A DNA stretch of 64,000 bases from Gaiella sp038230035. GTDB lineage: Bacteria > Actinomycetota > Thermoleophilia > Gaiellales > Gaiellaceae. Under the pieces are notes generated by a model. It was not told the DNA's origin and ran no database searches. It saw only the letters and a program-made list of their open reading frames with translations. The position numbers and the translations under genes were made by a program. How positions within the stretch are numbered: the stretch's first letter is position 1; each line of letters opens with the position of its first letter. The stretch lies in assembly GCA_038230035.1 (NCBI GenBank), contig JBBRNX010000001.1, positions 186,001 through 250,000 of the forward strand. The letters are read 5' to 3'. This document shows, piece by piece, positions 53,867 to 62,580 of the stretch.

Positions 53867-55309
53867 ATGGCCAGACCACGGACACCGGCGACTTCGACGC
53901 GGGTTGCGGCGCCGAGGCGGGCGGCATCCGCCCAGGTGAAGAGCAAGGATCGGGCGACGTCGAGCGTGGCCGCGAGACGGGCTGTGCTGAAACGGATCAA
54001 GGACGAGAAGGTCGAGCACGTTCTCTTTTGGTTCACCGATCTCGAAGGTCACCTGAAGTCGTTTGCGATCACGCCGCAGGAGATGGCGGGCGCGCTCGAC
54101 GACGGCATGGGCTTCGACGGCTCGTCGATCACCGGCTTCAACGCGATCGAGGAGTCGGACATGGTCGCGATTCCCGACCCGCTCACGTTCGAGGTCATGC
54201 CACGTCCGCTCGACGAGACCGGGCGGCCGGTCGGCGCGAAGGTCGCCCGGATGATCTGCGACGTGGTCAAGCCCGACGGTGTCCCGTACGAAGGTGACCC
54301 GCGGTACATCCTCAAGCTCGCGCTCGAGCGGATGCACAAGCTTGGCTTCGACACGTTCAACGTCGGCCCCGAGCTCGAGTACTTCCTCTTCGAGGACGAG
54401 GGCGGCACCGAGACGATCGACGAGGGCGGCTACTTCGCGATGACCGTCCAGGACGCCGCGACCGAGGTGCGGAACGACACGATCCAGGCACTCGAGTCGG
54501 TGGGCATCCAGATCGAGTACCACCACCATGAGGTCGCCCCGTCCCAGCACGAGATCGACATGCGCTACGACAACGCGCTCGCCATGGCGGACAAGACGAT
54601 GACATACCGCATCGTGGTGAAGGAGGTCGCGACGTGGCACGGCTACTACGCGACCTTCATGCCGAAGCCGCTGTTCGGCGAGAACGGCTCGGGGATGCAC
54701 ACCCACATGTCGCTCTTCAAGGGCGGTCGCAACATGTTCTTCGACGCGAAGGACCCGAACCACCTCTCCAAGACGGCCAAGTCATTTATCGCCGGGCTGC
54801 TTGTTCATGCCCGCGAGATGTCATCGGTGCTCGCGCAGTGGGTCAACTCGTACAAGCGGCTCGTGCCCGGCTACGAGGCTCCCGTCTATGTCGCGTGGTC
54901 GCAGCGGAACCGCTCCGCGTTGATCCGGATCCCGCTCTACAAGCCGGGTGCCGAGCAGGCGACCCGCGCCGAGATCCGCTGTCCGGATCCGGCCTGCAAC
55001 CCATACCTCGCGTTCGCAGCGCTCCTCCACGCCGGCCTCGAGGGGATCGAGCGCGGCTATGAGCTGCCGGACGAGATGACGACGAACCTCTACCGGCTGA
55101 CACCGGAGGAGCGGGTCGAGCGCGGCATCGTCGCGCTTCCTGGCTCGCTCGGGGAGGCGACCGAGGAGCTCGCCGGCTCCGACCTGATGAAGAAGGCGCT
55201 CGGCGACCACATCTTCCCGCGTTACGTGGAGATCAAGCGCAAGGAGTGGGACGAGTACCGCGTCCAGGTCTCCCAATGGGAGCTCGACAAGTACCTCGGA
55301 GCGCTCTAA
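53867..55309 (+). CDS. glnA: Glutamine synthetase, type I
   Basis: 480 residues from ATG 53867 (AGGAGG seven bases upstream). An unusual basic Ala/Arg/Thr-rich N-terminal extension of about 35 residues precedes the beta-grasp domain (DEKVEHVLFWFTDLEGHLKS). Catalytic motifs: DGSSITGFNAIEESDM, GPELEYFLF, GENGSGMHTHMSLF, and EQATRAEIRCPDPACNPYLAF. The adenylylation-loop Tyr region near residue 390 reads EMTTNLYRLTPEE, where Tyr is present. Assimilates ammonium with ATP. An attenuator-like leader precedes it, and a nested hairpin follows. Confidence 0.95.
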   Translation: MARPRTPATSTRVAAPRRAASAQVKSKDRATSSVAARRAVLKRIKDEKVEHVLFWFTDLEGHLKSFAITPQEMAGALDDGMGFDGSSITGFNAIEESDMVAIPDPLTFEVMPRPLDETGRPVGAKVARMICDVVKPDGVPYEGDPRYILKLALERMHKLGFDTFNVGPELEYFLFEDEGGTETIDEGGYFAMTVQDAATEVRNDTIQALESVGIQIEYHHHEVAPSQHEIDMRYDNALAMADKTMTYRIVVKEVATWHGYYATFMPKPLFGENGSGMHTHMSLFKGGRNMFFDAKDPNHLSKTAKSFIAGLLVHAREMSSVLAQWVNSYKRLVPGYEAPVYVAWSQRNRSALIRIPLYKPGAEQATRAEIRCPDPACNPYLAFAALLHAGLEGIERGYELPDEMTTNLYRLTPEERVERGIVALPGSLGEATEELAGSDLMKKALGDHIFPRYVEIKRKEWDEYRVQVSQWELDKYLGAL

Positions 55310-55323
55310 CCCTGTAGCAGCAG

Positions 55324-55369
55324 CCCACGGTGGCGGCCCCGTCTTTAGAGGGGCGGTCGTCATCGTGGG
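55324..55369 (+). terminator. Nested hairpin after glnA
   Basis: Outer arms CCCACG (55324-55329) and CGTGGG (55364-55369) enclose an inner GCCCC/GGGGC stem (55336-55354). It lies 15 bases after the glnA stop and 66 before the diguanylate cyclase gene. No U-tract follows; termination is probable but not certain. Confidence 0.55.
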
Positions 55370-55434
55370 TGATCTTTCGACACGATCCCTTTCCGGGGGA
55401 CGCGCGATCCCTCATTCGGGCTATAGGAAAGAGC

Positions 55435-56730
55435 ATGCCGCCGTTGCGCCTGGTTCGCTCTCCTGTTCGAATCACGCCGCCCATGTCTGCGGCTACACAG
55501 GTTGCGGAGCCGCAGCAGGGCACGGCGCTGGCCGCCGGCTACGCAGCGTTTGCGTTCGGGCTCGCCATCTGGTGGTCGCACACCCATGGATTCGCGATCG
55601 GGTTGGCGGTCCCCGAGCTCTTTGCGCTTGGCGTCCTCACTGCGTGCGCGGGTCGGATTGCGATCCTGATCGGGCCGCGGACGTGGTACTCCCCAACGAC
55701 GCCGCTGATGATCTTCGCCGGACTCGTCGGCGGGCCGCTCGCCGGTGCGTTGGCGGGTGCTGCCACCGAGGGCCTCACGACCGACCGCGTCTGGCGCCAT
55801 CGTCTGTTCGGATCCGCCAGATCCTCGACCGAGGGCTTCGCGGCTGGGCTGGCCGGGTTGCTTCCGGGAGTCGGCATCGGTGGAGAGGCCGCTCGCGTCG
55901 GGCTTGCGTTTGGTGCTGCGGTTCTCCTCGCACAGGTGGCGCGGGCTCTGGTGATCTCGGTTCGCGGGATCCAGCCTGCCGGCCACGCGCTCCGGGTCGG
56001 CGCGACGACGGATGTCGTCGAGGCCGCACTGTCGATACCGGTCCTAACGGTCTTCATCGCGGCACGGCACGAGTCACCACTCGTTGCGGTCTTGGGCCTC
56101 TCCATGCTCCTCCTCGGCCTTGCGCTCGCAGAGCGCGCTCATGTCGTTCAGGGGCGGCTCCTGGAGCGCGAGCGCGAAGTCGCCCGCACTGACGCGGTCA
56201 CCGGCGCACCGAATCGCCTCGCATTCGAGGAGGCTCTGGCCCACGAGCACGCGCGGATCGTCCGCGGTGGTCGGCCGGCAGGGCTCTTCCTCGTCGACAT
56301 CGATCGTTTCAAGCAGGTGAACGACCTCCACGGACACGACGTCGGCGACCGGGTACTCGCCGAGGCGGTCGAAAGGCTCATCGGCGGGCTGCGCGGAATG
56401 GATGTCGTTGCCCGTTGGGGTGGCGACGAGCTGATCGTCCTCGCCCCCGACATCGACGGCGCATCGGCGCTCGAAGAGTTCGGCGAAAGGCTGCGGAGCG
56501 TGATCTCAGACCAGGCGTTCGTCTTCGACGGGCTGTGCTCCGTCGATGCGACGGCGTCAGTCGGAGGGACGCTCATCGACGGCAGCACGACTCCTGAGCT
56601 CGCATTGAAGCGGGCGGACATCGCTGTCTACCGTGCGAAAGAACAGCGGAATGCGAGCATCATCGAGGTTCCTGCGAACCCCCGCGTCGAGCTCGGAAGG
56701 CTCGTGCCGGTGCGTGTCGAGCACCGTTGA
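55435..56730 (+). CDS. Membrane diguanylate cyclase (GGDEF)
   Basis: 431 residues from ATG 55435. N-terminal half (about 30-240) has six to eight membrane helices of a 5TM/MHYT-like sensor; the C-terminal GGDEF domain (about 255-415) has TDAVTGAPNRLAFEEAL, DIDRFKQVNDLHGHDVGD and the active-site loop RWGGDELIVLAP (GGDEL, accepted as active). Makes cyclic di-GMP. No I-site RxxD is obvious five residues before the loop. Unlikely to be co-transcribed with glnA given the hairpin between them. Confidence 0.88.
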   Translation: MPPLRLVRSPVRITPPMSAATQVAEPQQGTALAAGYAAFAFGLAIWWSHTHGFAIGLAVPELFALGVLTACAGRIAILIGPRTWYSPTTPLMIFAGLVGGPLAGALAGAATEGLTTDRVWRHRLFGSARSSTEGFAAGLAGLLPGVGIGGEAARVGLAFGAAVLLAQVARALVISVRGIQPAGHALRVGATTDVVEAALSIPVLTVFIAARHESPLVAVLGLSMLLLGLALAERAHVVQGRLLEREREVARTDAVTGAPNRLAFEEALAHEHARIVRGGRPAGLFLVDIDRFKQVNDLHGHDVGDRVLAEAVERLIGGLRGMDVVARWGGDELIVLAPDIDGASALEEFGERLRSVISDQAFVFDGLCSVDATASVGGTLIDGSTTPELALKRADIAVYRAKEQRNASIIEVPANPRVELGRLVPVRVEHR

Positions 56731-56827
56731 CGCAGCGGGCTGGACAACGTCCTCCCGATGCCTCATTATCCGCGCAGCAGGGCAAGCCGCAAGGCGAGCG
56801 GCAACCCTTGCTTCTGACGGCCGATCG

Positions 56828-56850
56828 CGGGCTCCTGGTAAGGGAGCCCG
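56828..56850 (+). terminator. Hairpin after diguanylate cyclase gene
   Basis: CGGGCTCC (56828-56835), seven-base loop, GGAGCCCG (56843-56850). It lies in the 150-bp gap between convergent genes, so it may serve both strands. The rest of that gap shows nothing recognisable. Confidence 0.6.
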
Positions 56851-56882
56851 TGGTCGTTGTGGAACGCCTACTACCCGTTTGT

Positions 56883-57326
56883 CTAGCTCGGCTTGGCGCC
56901 CATCGTCCAGATCGCGACGAGCGAGCCGACGAGTGTGATCGCCGCAAGGATGCCCGCAGCCTTGCTGAGCCCGCTACTCGACCGCCGCGAAGCGACGCCA
57001 GCGAGGATCAGCGAGATGAGGAAGACGAGACCGCCGACGTCCGCGACGCCGCGACCGATGCCGATCCATGCCGGATCGCTCGAGGAGCCCTTGAACTCCT
57101 TCGAGTACAGCCACTCCGCGCCGACGCGCATCACGATGTACGCCGGCAGCGCGGCGAGCAAGAGGATGCGGAACGCCAGACGCCGGAGGTACGCGGGCTC
57201 GTCCGCCCGGGTCGATGCGAACTCCACGACGACACCTGCGGCAACGGCGCCTACCAGCACGGTGGCCCCCAGAACGTGCAGCAGGAGCGGGAAGTTCCAG
57301 CTGTCCGGTCGGATCGAAGCCAGCAT
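56883..57326 (-). CDS. DUF2269-like integral membrane protein
   Basis: 147 residues from ATG 57326, four membrane helices. Starts WNFPLLLHVLGATVLVGAVA; His in the first helix and Arg-rich loops resemble DUF2269/CopD-like small membrane proteins. Start overlaps the stop of the next gene upstream (TGATG), so the two form a pair. Function unknown. Confidence 0.7.
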   Translation of the reverse strand: MLASIRPDSWNFPLLLHVLGATVLVGAVAAGVVVEFASTRADEPAYLRRLAFRILLLAALPAYIVMRVGAEWLYSKEFKGSSSDPAWIGIGRGVADVGGLVFLISLILAGVASRRSSSGLSKAAGILAAITLVGSLVAIWTMGAKPS

Positions 57327-57805
57327 CAGGCGCCCGGCTTCCAGATCATGTCGAGCAGGATGAGCACGACGGCTGCCGACGAGACGATGTGAAGTAGCAA
57401 CCCGGTTCGAGGGCGACACAGGGCGGCGAGCTCGGCGCTAGGCCCGTTCTCGCCTGCGGCGGCAAGCTCGCCGGCACGGGTAAAGGCGCGGCCGAACTCG
57501 GGGTCTGCGCGCCTCCCCGTCTCGGTTCCGATTGCCCACAACACGATTGCCGCGATCACCCAGCCGTCCCACGGGTGGTAGGCATCGAGCGCAATCGCAA
57601 GCCAGATACCGAAGACGACGGTTCCCAGCGTGCCGGCGATCACGGCGACGGTGCCGACTCGCAGCAGCGGCTTGAGGGCGAGCACCTGCCGCGGCGTGTC
57701 AGAGCCGCGGACAGCGATGACGAGGATCCAGAAGATCGTGAGGGCGCCGACCAGCGCGGCGGCGAACAGCAGGTGCAGCGCGAGCAGCCAGCTGTCGAAG
57801 GTCAT
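57326..57805 (-). CDS. Small integral membrane protein, DUF2269/CopD-like
   Basis: 159 residues, four membrane helices, with LALHLLFAAALVGALTIFW at the start and HIVSSAAVVLILLDMIW at the end. Sequence-similar in layout to its overlapping partner, so the pair may come from duplication and form a heteromer. TACGAT (57817-57812) is six bases before ATG 57805, a leaderless start. Divergent from the CopD-like gene at 57858. Function unknown. Confidence 0.7.
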   Translation of the reverse strand: MTFDSWLLALHLLFAAALVGALTIFWILVIAVRGSDTPRQVLALKPLLRVGTVAVIAGTLGTVVFGIWLAIALDAYHPWDGWVIAAIVLWAIGTETGRRADPEFGRAFTRAGELAAAGENGPSAELAALCRPRTGLLLHIVSSAAVVLILLDMIWKPGA

Positions 57806-57857
57806 GTGGCGATCGTAGTACGCCTGCGGGACAGACGAAAAGCTCTAGCCTGAGCGC

Positions 57858-58331
57858 ATGACCACGGTGCTGCGGATCGTCCATCTGCTGTCGGCCGCGG
57901 TCTGGCTCGGTGGCACGGTCGCCCTCGTCTTCGCGGGAGTCCCCGCGATTCGCTTGCTCGAAGGAGAAGCGCGTGCGATGGCCCTGCGCAAGCTCGGGCA
58001 GCGGTGGCGTCCACTCGGCTGGAGTGCGATGGCGCTTGCGATCCTCTCCGGTCTCTGGCTGACGGATCGCCATGGCGGATTCAACCGTGGCGCACTCCAC
58101 ACGGGGTTCGACCGCTGGCTGATCGTCAAGTCCGTGCTCGTCGTCCTGCTGTGCATCGGCGCGCTCTTTCACGACTTCGTGCTCGGCCCGAGGTTGCAGC
58201 GGGAGATGCGCGAGAGCTCCGAGCAGGCGCCGGCCACGCGGCGGAGGCTGGTCCTCGTCGGCTGGTTCACGTTCGCGCTGACCGTCGCCGTGCCGATCGT
58301 CGGCGTCATCGTCCTCTCCTATCTCACCTGA
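57858..58331 (+). CDS. CopD-like membrane protein
   Basis: 157 residues, four membrane helices: VLRIVHLLSAAVWLGGTVAL, WSAMALAILSGLWL, LIVKSVLVVLLCIGALFHD and a C-terminal helix. Resembles the copper-resistance CopD / DUF4149 group with its H-x-x-x-A-x-W-x-G-G pattern. TAGCCT (57846-57851) six bases before ATG marks a leaderless promoter, back-to-back with the divergent gene. Stop overlaps the kinase start (TGATG). Confidence 0.75.
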   Translation: MTTVLRIVHLLSAAVWLGGTVALVFAGVPAIRLLEGEARAMALRKLGQRWRPLGWSAMALAILSGLWLTDRHGGFNRGALHTGFDRWLIVKSVLVVLLCIGALFHDFVLGPRLQREMRESSEQAPATRRRLVLVGWFTFALTVAVPIVGVIVLSYLT

Positions 58332-59782
58332 TGGACCAATCCGCGCGCCATCTGCGTCTGCTCACCGAGACGATCGCGGCGGTCAACTCGTCGCTCGACC
58401 TGCAGGAGGTGCTCGAGCTGGTCGCGGACAAGGTCGCCGAAGCGCTCGGGACGGACGCGTGCTTCGTCTACCTCTACGACGAGCGAGCGGGCGAGTTGGT
58501 GTTGCGTGCGACGCATGGCACCGCGGTCGCGGAGTTGACCAGGCGCCCGCGGATGCGCCCCGGTGAGGGCATCACCGGCGTCGCGGCTGCAGAGCGGTCC
58601 CCCGTCATGATCCCGTCGAAAGCCCATCTCGATCCGCGGTTCAAGGAGTTCCCGAACCTGCGCGAATCAGAGTACGAGTCGATCCTCGCCGTCCCGATTC
58701 TCGCGCGCGAGAAGCTGGAAGGAGCGCTCAACGTCCGCACGATCGAGCCGCGGGAGTTCACGGAAGCGGAGATCGACCTGCTCGTTGCGATTGCCTCCCA
58801 GGTGGCGCAGACGATCGAGCACGCCAAGTTGTATGCGGACGCGCAGCGCCGTGTCCACGAGCTCGAGGCACTCGCGCGGATCTCGGAAGCGGTGTCCGAG
58901 TCGCTCTATCTGGAGGAGTCGCTCGAAGCCATCGTCAAGACGACCGTCGACTCGCTTGGTGCGACGGGCGCGGCGCTCGTGCTCGACGACGGCCGGATCG
59001 CGTGGCCCGAGGGACGCGCCGGGGCGCACGCCGTCCGTACGCCGATGCGCTGGAAGGGACGGCGCATCGGCGAGCTCGTCTGCGATCGCGATACCCCGTT
59101 CACCGCGGACGACAGAGCGCTGCTGCAAGCGATCGCCCACCATGCGGCGGTCGCGCTCGAACACGGGCGGATGGCGCTTCGCGGCGTGCTCGCGCAAGAG
59201 ATCCACCACCGGGTGAAGAACAACCTCCAGACGGTTGCGTCTCTGTTGCGGCTCCAGGCTCGCGTTGACGGAGTCGATCCGCGCAAGGCGCTCGGCGACT
59301 CGGTGAACCGGATCCTCGCGATTGCAGCCGTCCACGAGGTGCTCACGGAGCATCGCGAGGACACCGTCGACCTGGCCGAGCTGCTCGAGCGGCTGCGCGC
59401 CACGCTCGTGCAGGGGCTCGTGTCCGGGACCGAGGTGAGCGCCGAGCTCGAGAGCGTCGAGCTGGAAGGCCAACGCGCGACCGCAGTCGCCCTCGTCTTC
59501 AGCGAGCTGCTCGGCAACGCGCTCGAGCACGGCGGGCGGCATGTCGTGATCCGTCTGGAGGAACGCGACGGCTCGGCCGTGCTCTCGATCTCGGACGACG
59601 GCAGCGGGCTCGACGGCTCGCCTGAGGGCACGGGCCTCTCGATCGTCCGGGCGCTCGTCGGCGACGAGTTGCGCGGCTCGCTCTCGCTGATCGACGACGC
59701 AGGGTTGCGCGTCGAGGTCGTCTTCCCGGCTGGCGGGTCCGGGGAGAGCGAGACAGGCGTCGCCCCTACAATCTCGGAGTGA
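58331..59782 (+). CDS. Sensor histidine kinase, two GAF domains (PdtaS-like)
   Basis: 483 residues. First GAF domain about 10-165, second about 170-285, then a HisKA_2-type dimerisation helix with phospho-His in EIHHRVKNNLQTVASLL (near residue 300) and an HATPase domain (ELLGNALEHGG, DDGSGL, GTGLSIVRALV). No membrane segment, so a cytosolic sensor. Partner of the overlapping ANTAR regulator. The last dozen residues (SETGVAPTISE) extend past the normal end and are encoded by a degenerate repeat. Confidence 0.92.
   Translation: MDQSARHLRLLTETIAAVNSSLDLQEVLELVADKVAEALGTDACFVYLYDERAGELVLRATHGTAVAELTRRPRMRPGEGITGVAAAERSPVMIPSKAHLDPRFKEFPNLRESEYESILAVPILAREKLEGALNVRTIEPREFTEAEIDLLVAIASQVAQTIEHAKLYADAQRRVHELEALARISEAVSESLYLEESLEAIVKTTVDSLGATGAALVLDDGRIAWPEGRAGAHAVRTPMRWKGRRIGELVCDRDTPFTADDRALLQAIAHHAAVALEHGRMALRGVLAQEIHHRVKNNLQTVASLLRLQARVDGVDPRKALGDSVNRILAIAAVHEVLTEHREDTVDLAELLERLRATLVQGLVSGTEVSAELESVELEGQRATAVALVFSELLGNALEHGGRHVVIRLEERDGSAVLSISDDGSGLDGSPEGTGLSIVRALVGDELRGSLSLIDDAGLRVEVVFPAGGSGESETGVAPTISE
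59744..59772. repeat. Degenerate repeat supplying a -10 hexamer for the response regulator
   Basis: GAGAGCGA to TCGCCCCTAC is a worn GTAGGGGCGA-family unit in the end of the kinase gene. Its last three bases TAC plus AAT form TACAAT (59767-59772), six bases before the GTG start of the response regulator. Confidence 0.6.
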
Positions 59783-60360
59783 GCACTACCCGCATCCTCG
59801 TTGCCGAGGACGAGACGATCATCCGGCTCGACCTTCGCGAGATGCTCGAACGCGCCGGCTTCGAGGTCTGTGCCGAGGCGCGTGACGGTGACGAGGCGGT
59901 CGCCCTCGCTCGCAGCGCTGAGCCGGATCTCGCGCTGCTCGACGTCAAGATGCCGAAGCTCGACGGGATCGAAGCGGCGCGTCAAATCCTGAACGAGCGA
60001 CCGATCCCGATCGTGATGGTCACCGCCTATGGCGAGCAGGAGCTAGTGTCGCGAGCGGTCGAGGCGGGAGTCTTCGGCTACCTCGTGAAGCCGTTTCGAG
60101 AGACCGATCTGCTGCCGGCGATCGAGACCGCCCGGGCGCGGCACGCCGAGCTGGTGGAGCTGCGGCAAGAGGCGGATTCGCTCGCGGACGCGCTTGCCGC
60201 CCGCAAGGCGATCGAGCGTGCGAAGGGCCTGCTGATGGAGCGCGACGGTCTCAGCGAGCAGGATGCGTACGCGCGCTTGCGCAAGGCGAGCCAGGTTTCC
60301 GGCCGGCCGTTGCGCGTCGTGGCTGAGGCGTTGATCGCCACGCTCGCGCCTCCCTCGTGA
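59779..60360 (+). CDS. ANTAR-domain response regulator (PdtaR-like)
   Basis: 193 residues. Receiver domain (about 4-120) with acidic pocket AEDE, phospho-Asp at 55 (LLDVKMP), Thr in VTAYGEQE and Lys in YLVKPFRE; then an ANTAR domain (about 128-185; ARKAIERAKGLLMERDGLSEQDAYARLRK). ANTAR proteins bind paired hexaloop RNA hairpins and prevent termination. GTG overlaps the kinase stop. Candidate RNA targets in this window are the glnK-amt and glnA leaders. Confidence 0.94.
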   Translation: MSTTRILVAEDETIIRLDLREMLERAGFEVCAEARDGDEAVALARSAEPDLALLDVKMPKLDGIEAARQILNERPIPIVMVTAYGEQELVSRAVEAGVFGYLVKPFRETDLLPAIETARARHAELVELRQEADSLADALAARKAIERAKGLLMERDGLSEQDAYARLRKASQVSGRPLRVVAEALIATLAPPS

Positions 60361-60941
60361 TTCTCCGCGTTGCCCAGGTGGTCGCGGTCGGGCTTGTCGT
60401 TGCTCTGCTCGGGCTGTTGATCTGGCGCGTCGTTCGCCACGACACCGGCGCGACGCTCGTGCGGGATGTCGCCGCCGGTAAGCGGCCGGCTGCGCCCGAC
60501 TTCCGGCTACGTCCGATCTGGTCGAGGACCTTGGGCGTGACAGATCGCCTGCACGCGGCGATCGCCCGCGGGCAGGTCGCGGTGGCGGATCTTGGTGGAC
60601 GCCCGACGATCGTCAACGTCTTCGCATCGTGGTGCGGCCCGTGTAAGGACGAGGCGCCGCTGTTCTCCGCCGCTTCACGCAAGTACGCAGGACGGATCCA
60701 GTTCGTTGCGCTCGACTACCAGGACTTCGACGCCGACGGCCGCGCGTTCCTGCGGCGCTACGGGAGTGGCTTCCCTGCGCTCCACGACGGCAACGGCCAT
60801 GCGTCGAACCGCTGGGGTGTGACCGGTGTGCCCGAGACGTATGTCCTCGACCGGGCTGGGCACGTCATCCGTCATGTGCCGGGCGCGGTCGGAAAGCGCG
60901 AGCTCCAACCCCTGCTCGCGGCTGCACTGGCATCCGGCTAG
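60357..60941 (+). CDS. Membrane-anchored thioredoxin-like protein (TlpA/ResA/DsbE type)
   Basis: 194 residues. N-terminal membrane helix (about 5-25), then a thioredoxin fold facing outward with active site ASWCGPCKDEAP and cis-Pro in TGVPETYVLDRAG. Reduces or oxidises extracytoplasmic disulfides, often for cytochrome c maturation, though no ccm genes are near. GTG start overlaps the response-regulator stop. Its stop codon overlaps that of the convergent gene. Confidence 0.9.
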   Translation: MILRVAQVVAVGLVVALLGLLIWRVVRHDTGATLVRDVAAGKRPAAPDFRLRPIWSRTLGVTDRLHAAIARGQVAVADLGGRPTIVNVFASWCGPCKDEAPLFSAASRKYAGRIQFVALDYQDFDADGRAFLRRYGSGFPALHDGNGHASNRWGVTGVPETYVLDRAGHVIRHVPGAVGKRELQPLLAAALASG

Positions 60942-61984
60942 CTGCGCGCCAGTAGGCGGGTTTCCTGGCCGCGCCGTCGTGCTCGCGCGGTGAAGCCGAA
61001 CGCCGCCGCGACGAGTACGAACGGACCGGCGATCACGAGGATGTACAGCAACGCAGCTCCTTCCCAGGCGAGGATCCGACCCGCCTGGTGGAGGATGCGA
61101 TTCGCACGTGACGGCGGCGGCGCAACGGCTTTCGCGGCCGTCTGGAGTTGGAGCTGGATCGTCGCGTAGCGCGCGTCCTGCGAGGTGCTCTCGTGGCTCT
61201 GTCGCGTCGAGCGCAGCGCATTCTGCAGGGCCGCGCGCTGTGACTCGAGGTCGGCGCGCTTGACGCTGGTCAAGGTCGTGTCGGTGAGGAGCGCCGTGAT
61301 ATGGGTGATGCGGGCACGGAGCACGATGGCATGACGGGCGAGCTGATCGAGCGTCGCCTGGAGATCCTCGATCTGGGCCTGCTGCGCGACGACGCGACCC
61401 AGCGCTGCAAGACGCGTCAAGGCATCCTGTACGCGGGCGGTCGGCACGCGCAGCGTGAGCGAGGCGTTGCCGGACTCCGCTGAGGCGAACGAGACGTTGA
61501 CGACGTAGCCGCCGAGGTCGCGCACGATCGTCTGGGCACGGGTGGTCGCATCGGAGAGCGCGTTGCCGTTCTTGACCGAGATCGTCAGCTGCGCGGCGTA
61601 GCGGGTTGGGCGACCGGCGGCTGGGGCAGGCACGGTCGCGGCCTTAAACGACTGGGTAGCGGAATCGGTCGCCGACGGTGTCGTGTCGACGCCAAGGCTC
61701 TGTTTTGAGCGCTCGGTTGCGGGCGGCTTGGCAGCGGACAAGACGTTCTGCTGACGATCTCCCGGGTGGATAAAGGCAACGGCCGCAGCGGCGGCCACCG
61801 CCGTCGCGGCTGCAACGGGCAGAAGAATCCGGAGGCGTGGAACGCGCCAGCTCGGCACGCGGAGTCGCGCCCGGAAGGCAGGCGCCGGCTCAGCCGAAGC
61901 GATTGCCCGCACTCGGTTGCGGAGCCCGTCGGGAGCGATCGGCTTCGCGGCGCAGATCTGCGCGGTGAGCTCAGCGGCTGTCAT
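60938..61984 (-). CDS. DUF4349 membrane protein, probable anti-sigma partner
   Basis: 348 residues. Short cytosolic N-terminal region (about 1-50), one membrane helix (ILLPVAAATAVAAAAAVAFI), a DUF4349 extracytoplasmic domain with a long coiled coil (about 130-290), and a C-terminal helix (about 312-335) with a basic tail. Its start overlaps the sigma-factor gene by 14 bp. That position and the short N-terminal segment suggest it holds the sigma factor at the membrane; no zinc-binding anti-sigma motif is seen. Confidence 0.75.
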   Translation of the reverse strand: MTAAELTAQICAAKPIAPDGLRNRVRAIASAEPAPAFRARLRVPSWRVPRLRILLPVAAATAVAAAAAVAFIHPGDRQQNVLSAAKPPATERSKQSLGVDTTPSATDSATQSFKAATVPAPAAGRPTRYAAQLTISVKNGNALSDATTRAQTIVRDLGGYVVNVSFASAESGNASLTLRVPTARVQDALTRLAALGRVVAQQAQIEDLQATLDQLARHAIVLRARITHITALLTDTTLTSVKRADLESQRAALQNALRSTRQSHESTSQDARYATIQLQLQTAAKAVAPPPSRANRILHQAGRILAWEGAALLYILVIAGPFVLVAAAFGFTARARRRGQETRLLARS

Positions 61985-62498
61985 CGGTCATCCTCTCCTC
62001 GAGTCGCTTCAGGGCCCGGCTGAGCCGGGTCGAGCACGCTGTCGGGCTGATCCCGAGCACGCGTGCGGCCGTGTCGCCGTCCAGGTCGAGCAGGACGCGG
62101 AGCGCGATCACTTCGCGCTCGCCTGCGGTGAGGGTTGCGAGCGCGGCCTCGAGCTCGGGGGAGAGCCCTTCGCCGATCGCGTCTTCGTGGAGGTCGGGCA
62201 CTGCGGTGCGCTCCTCACGCCGGCGCCGCCGCTCATCTGCCCTGAACCAGTCCAGGGCTGTGGTGCGCGCGATGCTGAGCAGCCACGACTTTGCGTTCCC
62301 GCGGCGAGGGTCGAAGCGGCGCCAGAGCTTGAACGCCTTCTCGAACGTCTCCCCGGTCAGGTCCTCGGCGAGTGTCGCATTGCGGCTCAGGTAGAGCAGG
62401 TAGCCGTAGACGTCGTCGAGGTGCGCCTCGGCCGCCGCGGCGAAACTCGGTGCCGAGTCGAGGTGCGTGCGGGGAGCGTCGAGCGTCAAGGTCTGCAC
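61971..62498 (-). CDS. RNA polymerase sigma factor, ECF type
   Basis: 175 residues. Region 2 (about 22-90; YLLYLSRNATLAEDLTGETFEKAF and SWLLSIARTTALDWFR) and region 4 (about 115-170; LTAGEREVIALRVLLDLDGDTAARVLGISPTA). No region 1 or 3, as expected for ECF sigmas. AAGGAGG before GTG 62498. Probably controlled by the overlapping DUF4349 membrane protein. Confidence 0.92.
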   Translation of the reverse strand: MQTLTLDAPRTHLDSAPSFAAAAEAHLDDVYGYLLYLSRNATLAEDLTGETFEKAFKLWRRFDPRRGNAKSWLLSIARTTALDWFRADERRRRREERTAVPDLHEDAIGEGLSPELEAALATLTAGEREVIALRVLLDLDGDTAARVLGISPTACSTRLSRALKRLEERMTDDSR

Positions 62499-62538
62499 GT
62501 CCTCCTTACGCCGCAGCGCAGGCGGGCGTCACACCGGT

Positions 62539-62573
62539 GCTTGTCACGTAACAGGCACGTGGCAGGCATGTGC
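62539..62573. repeat. Dispersed GTGCCTG repeat, copy 2
   Basis: Inverted relative to 53740-53772: on the minus strand ATGCCTG, CACGTGCCTG and TTACGTGAC follow each other. It lies just upstream of the sigma-factor gene, between it and the ABC-F stop. Confidence 0.5.
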
Positions 62574-62580
62574 ACGAGAA

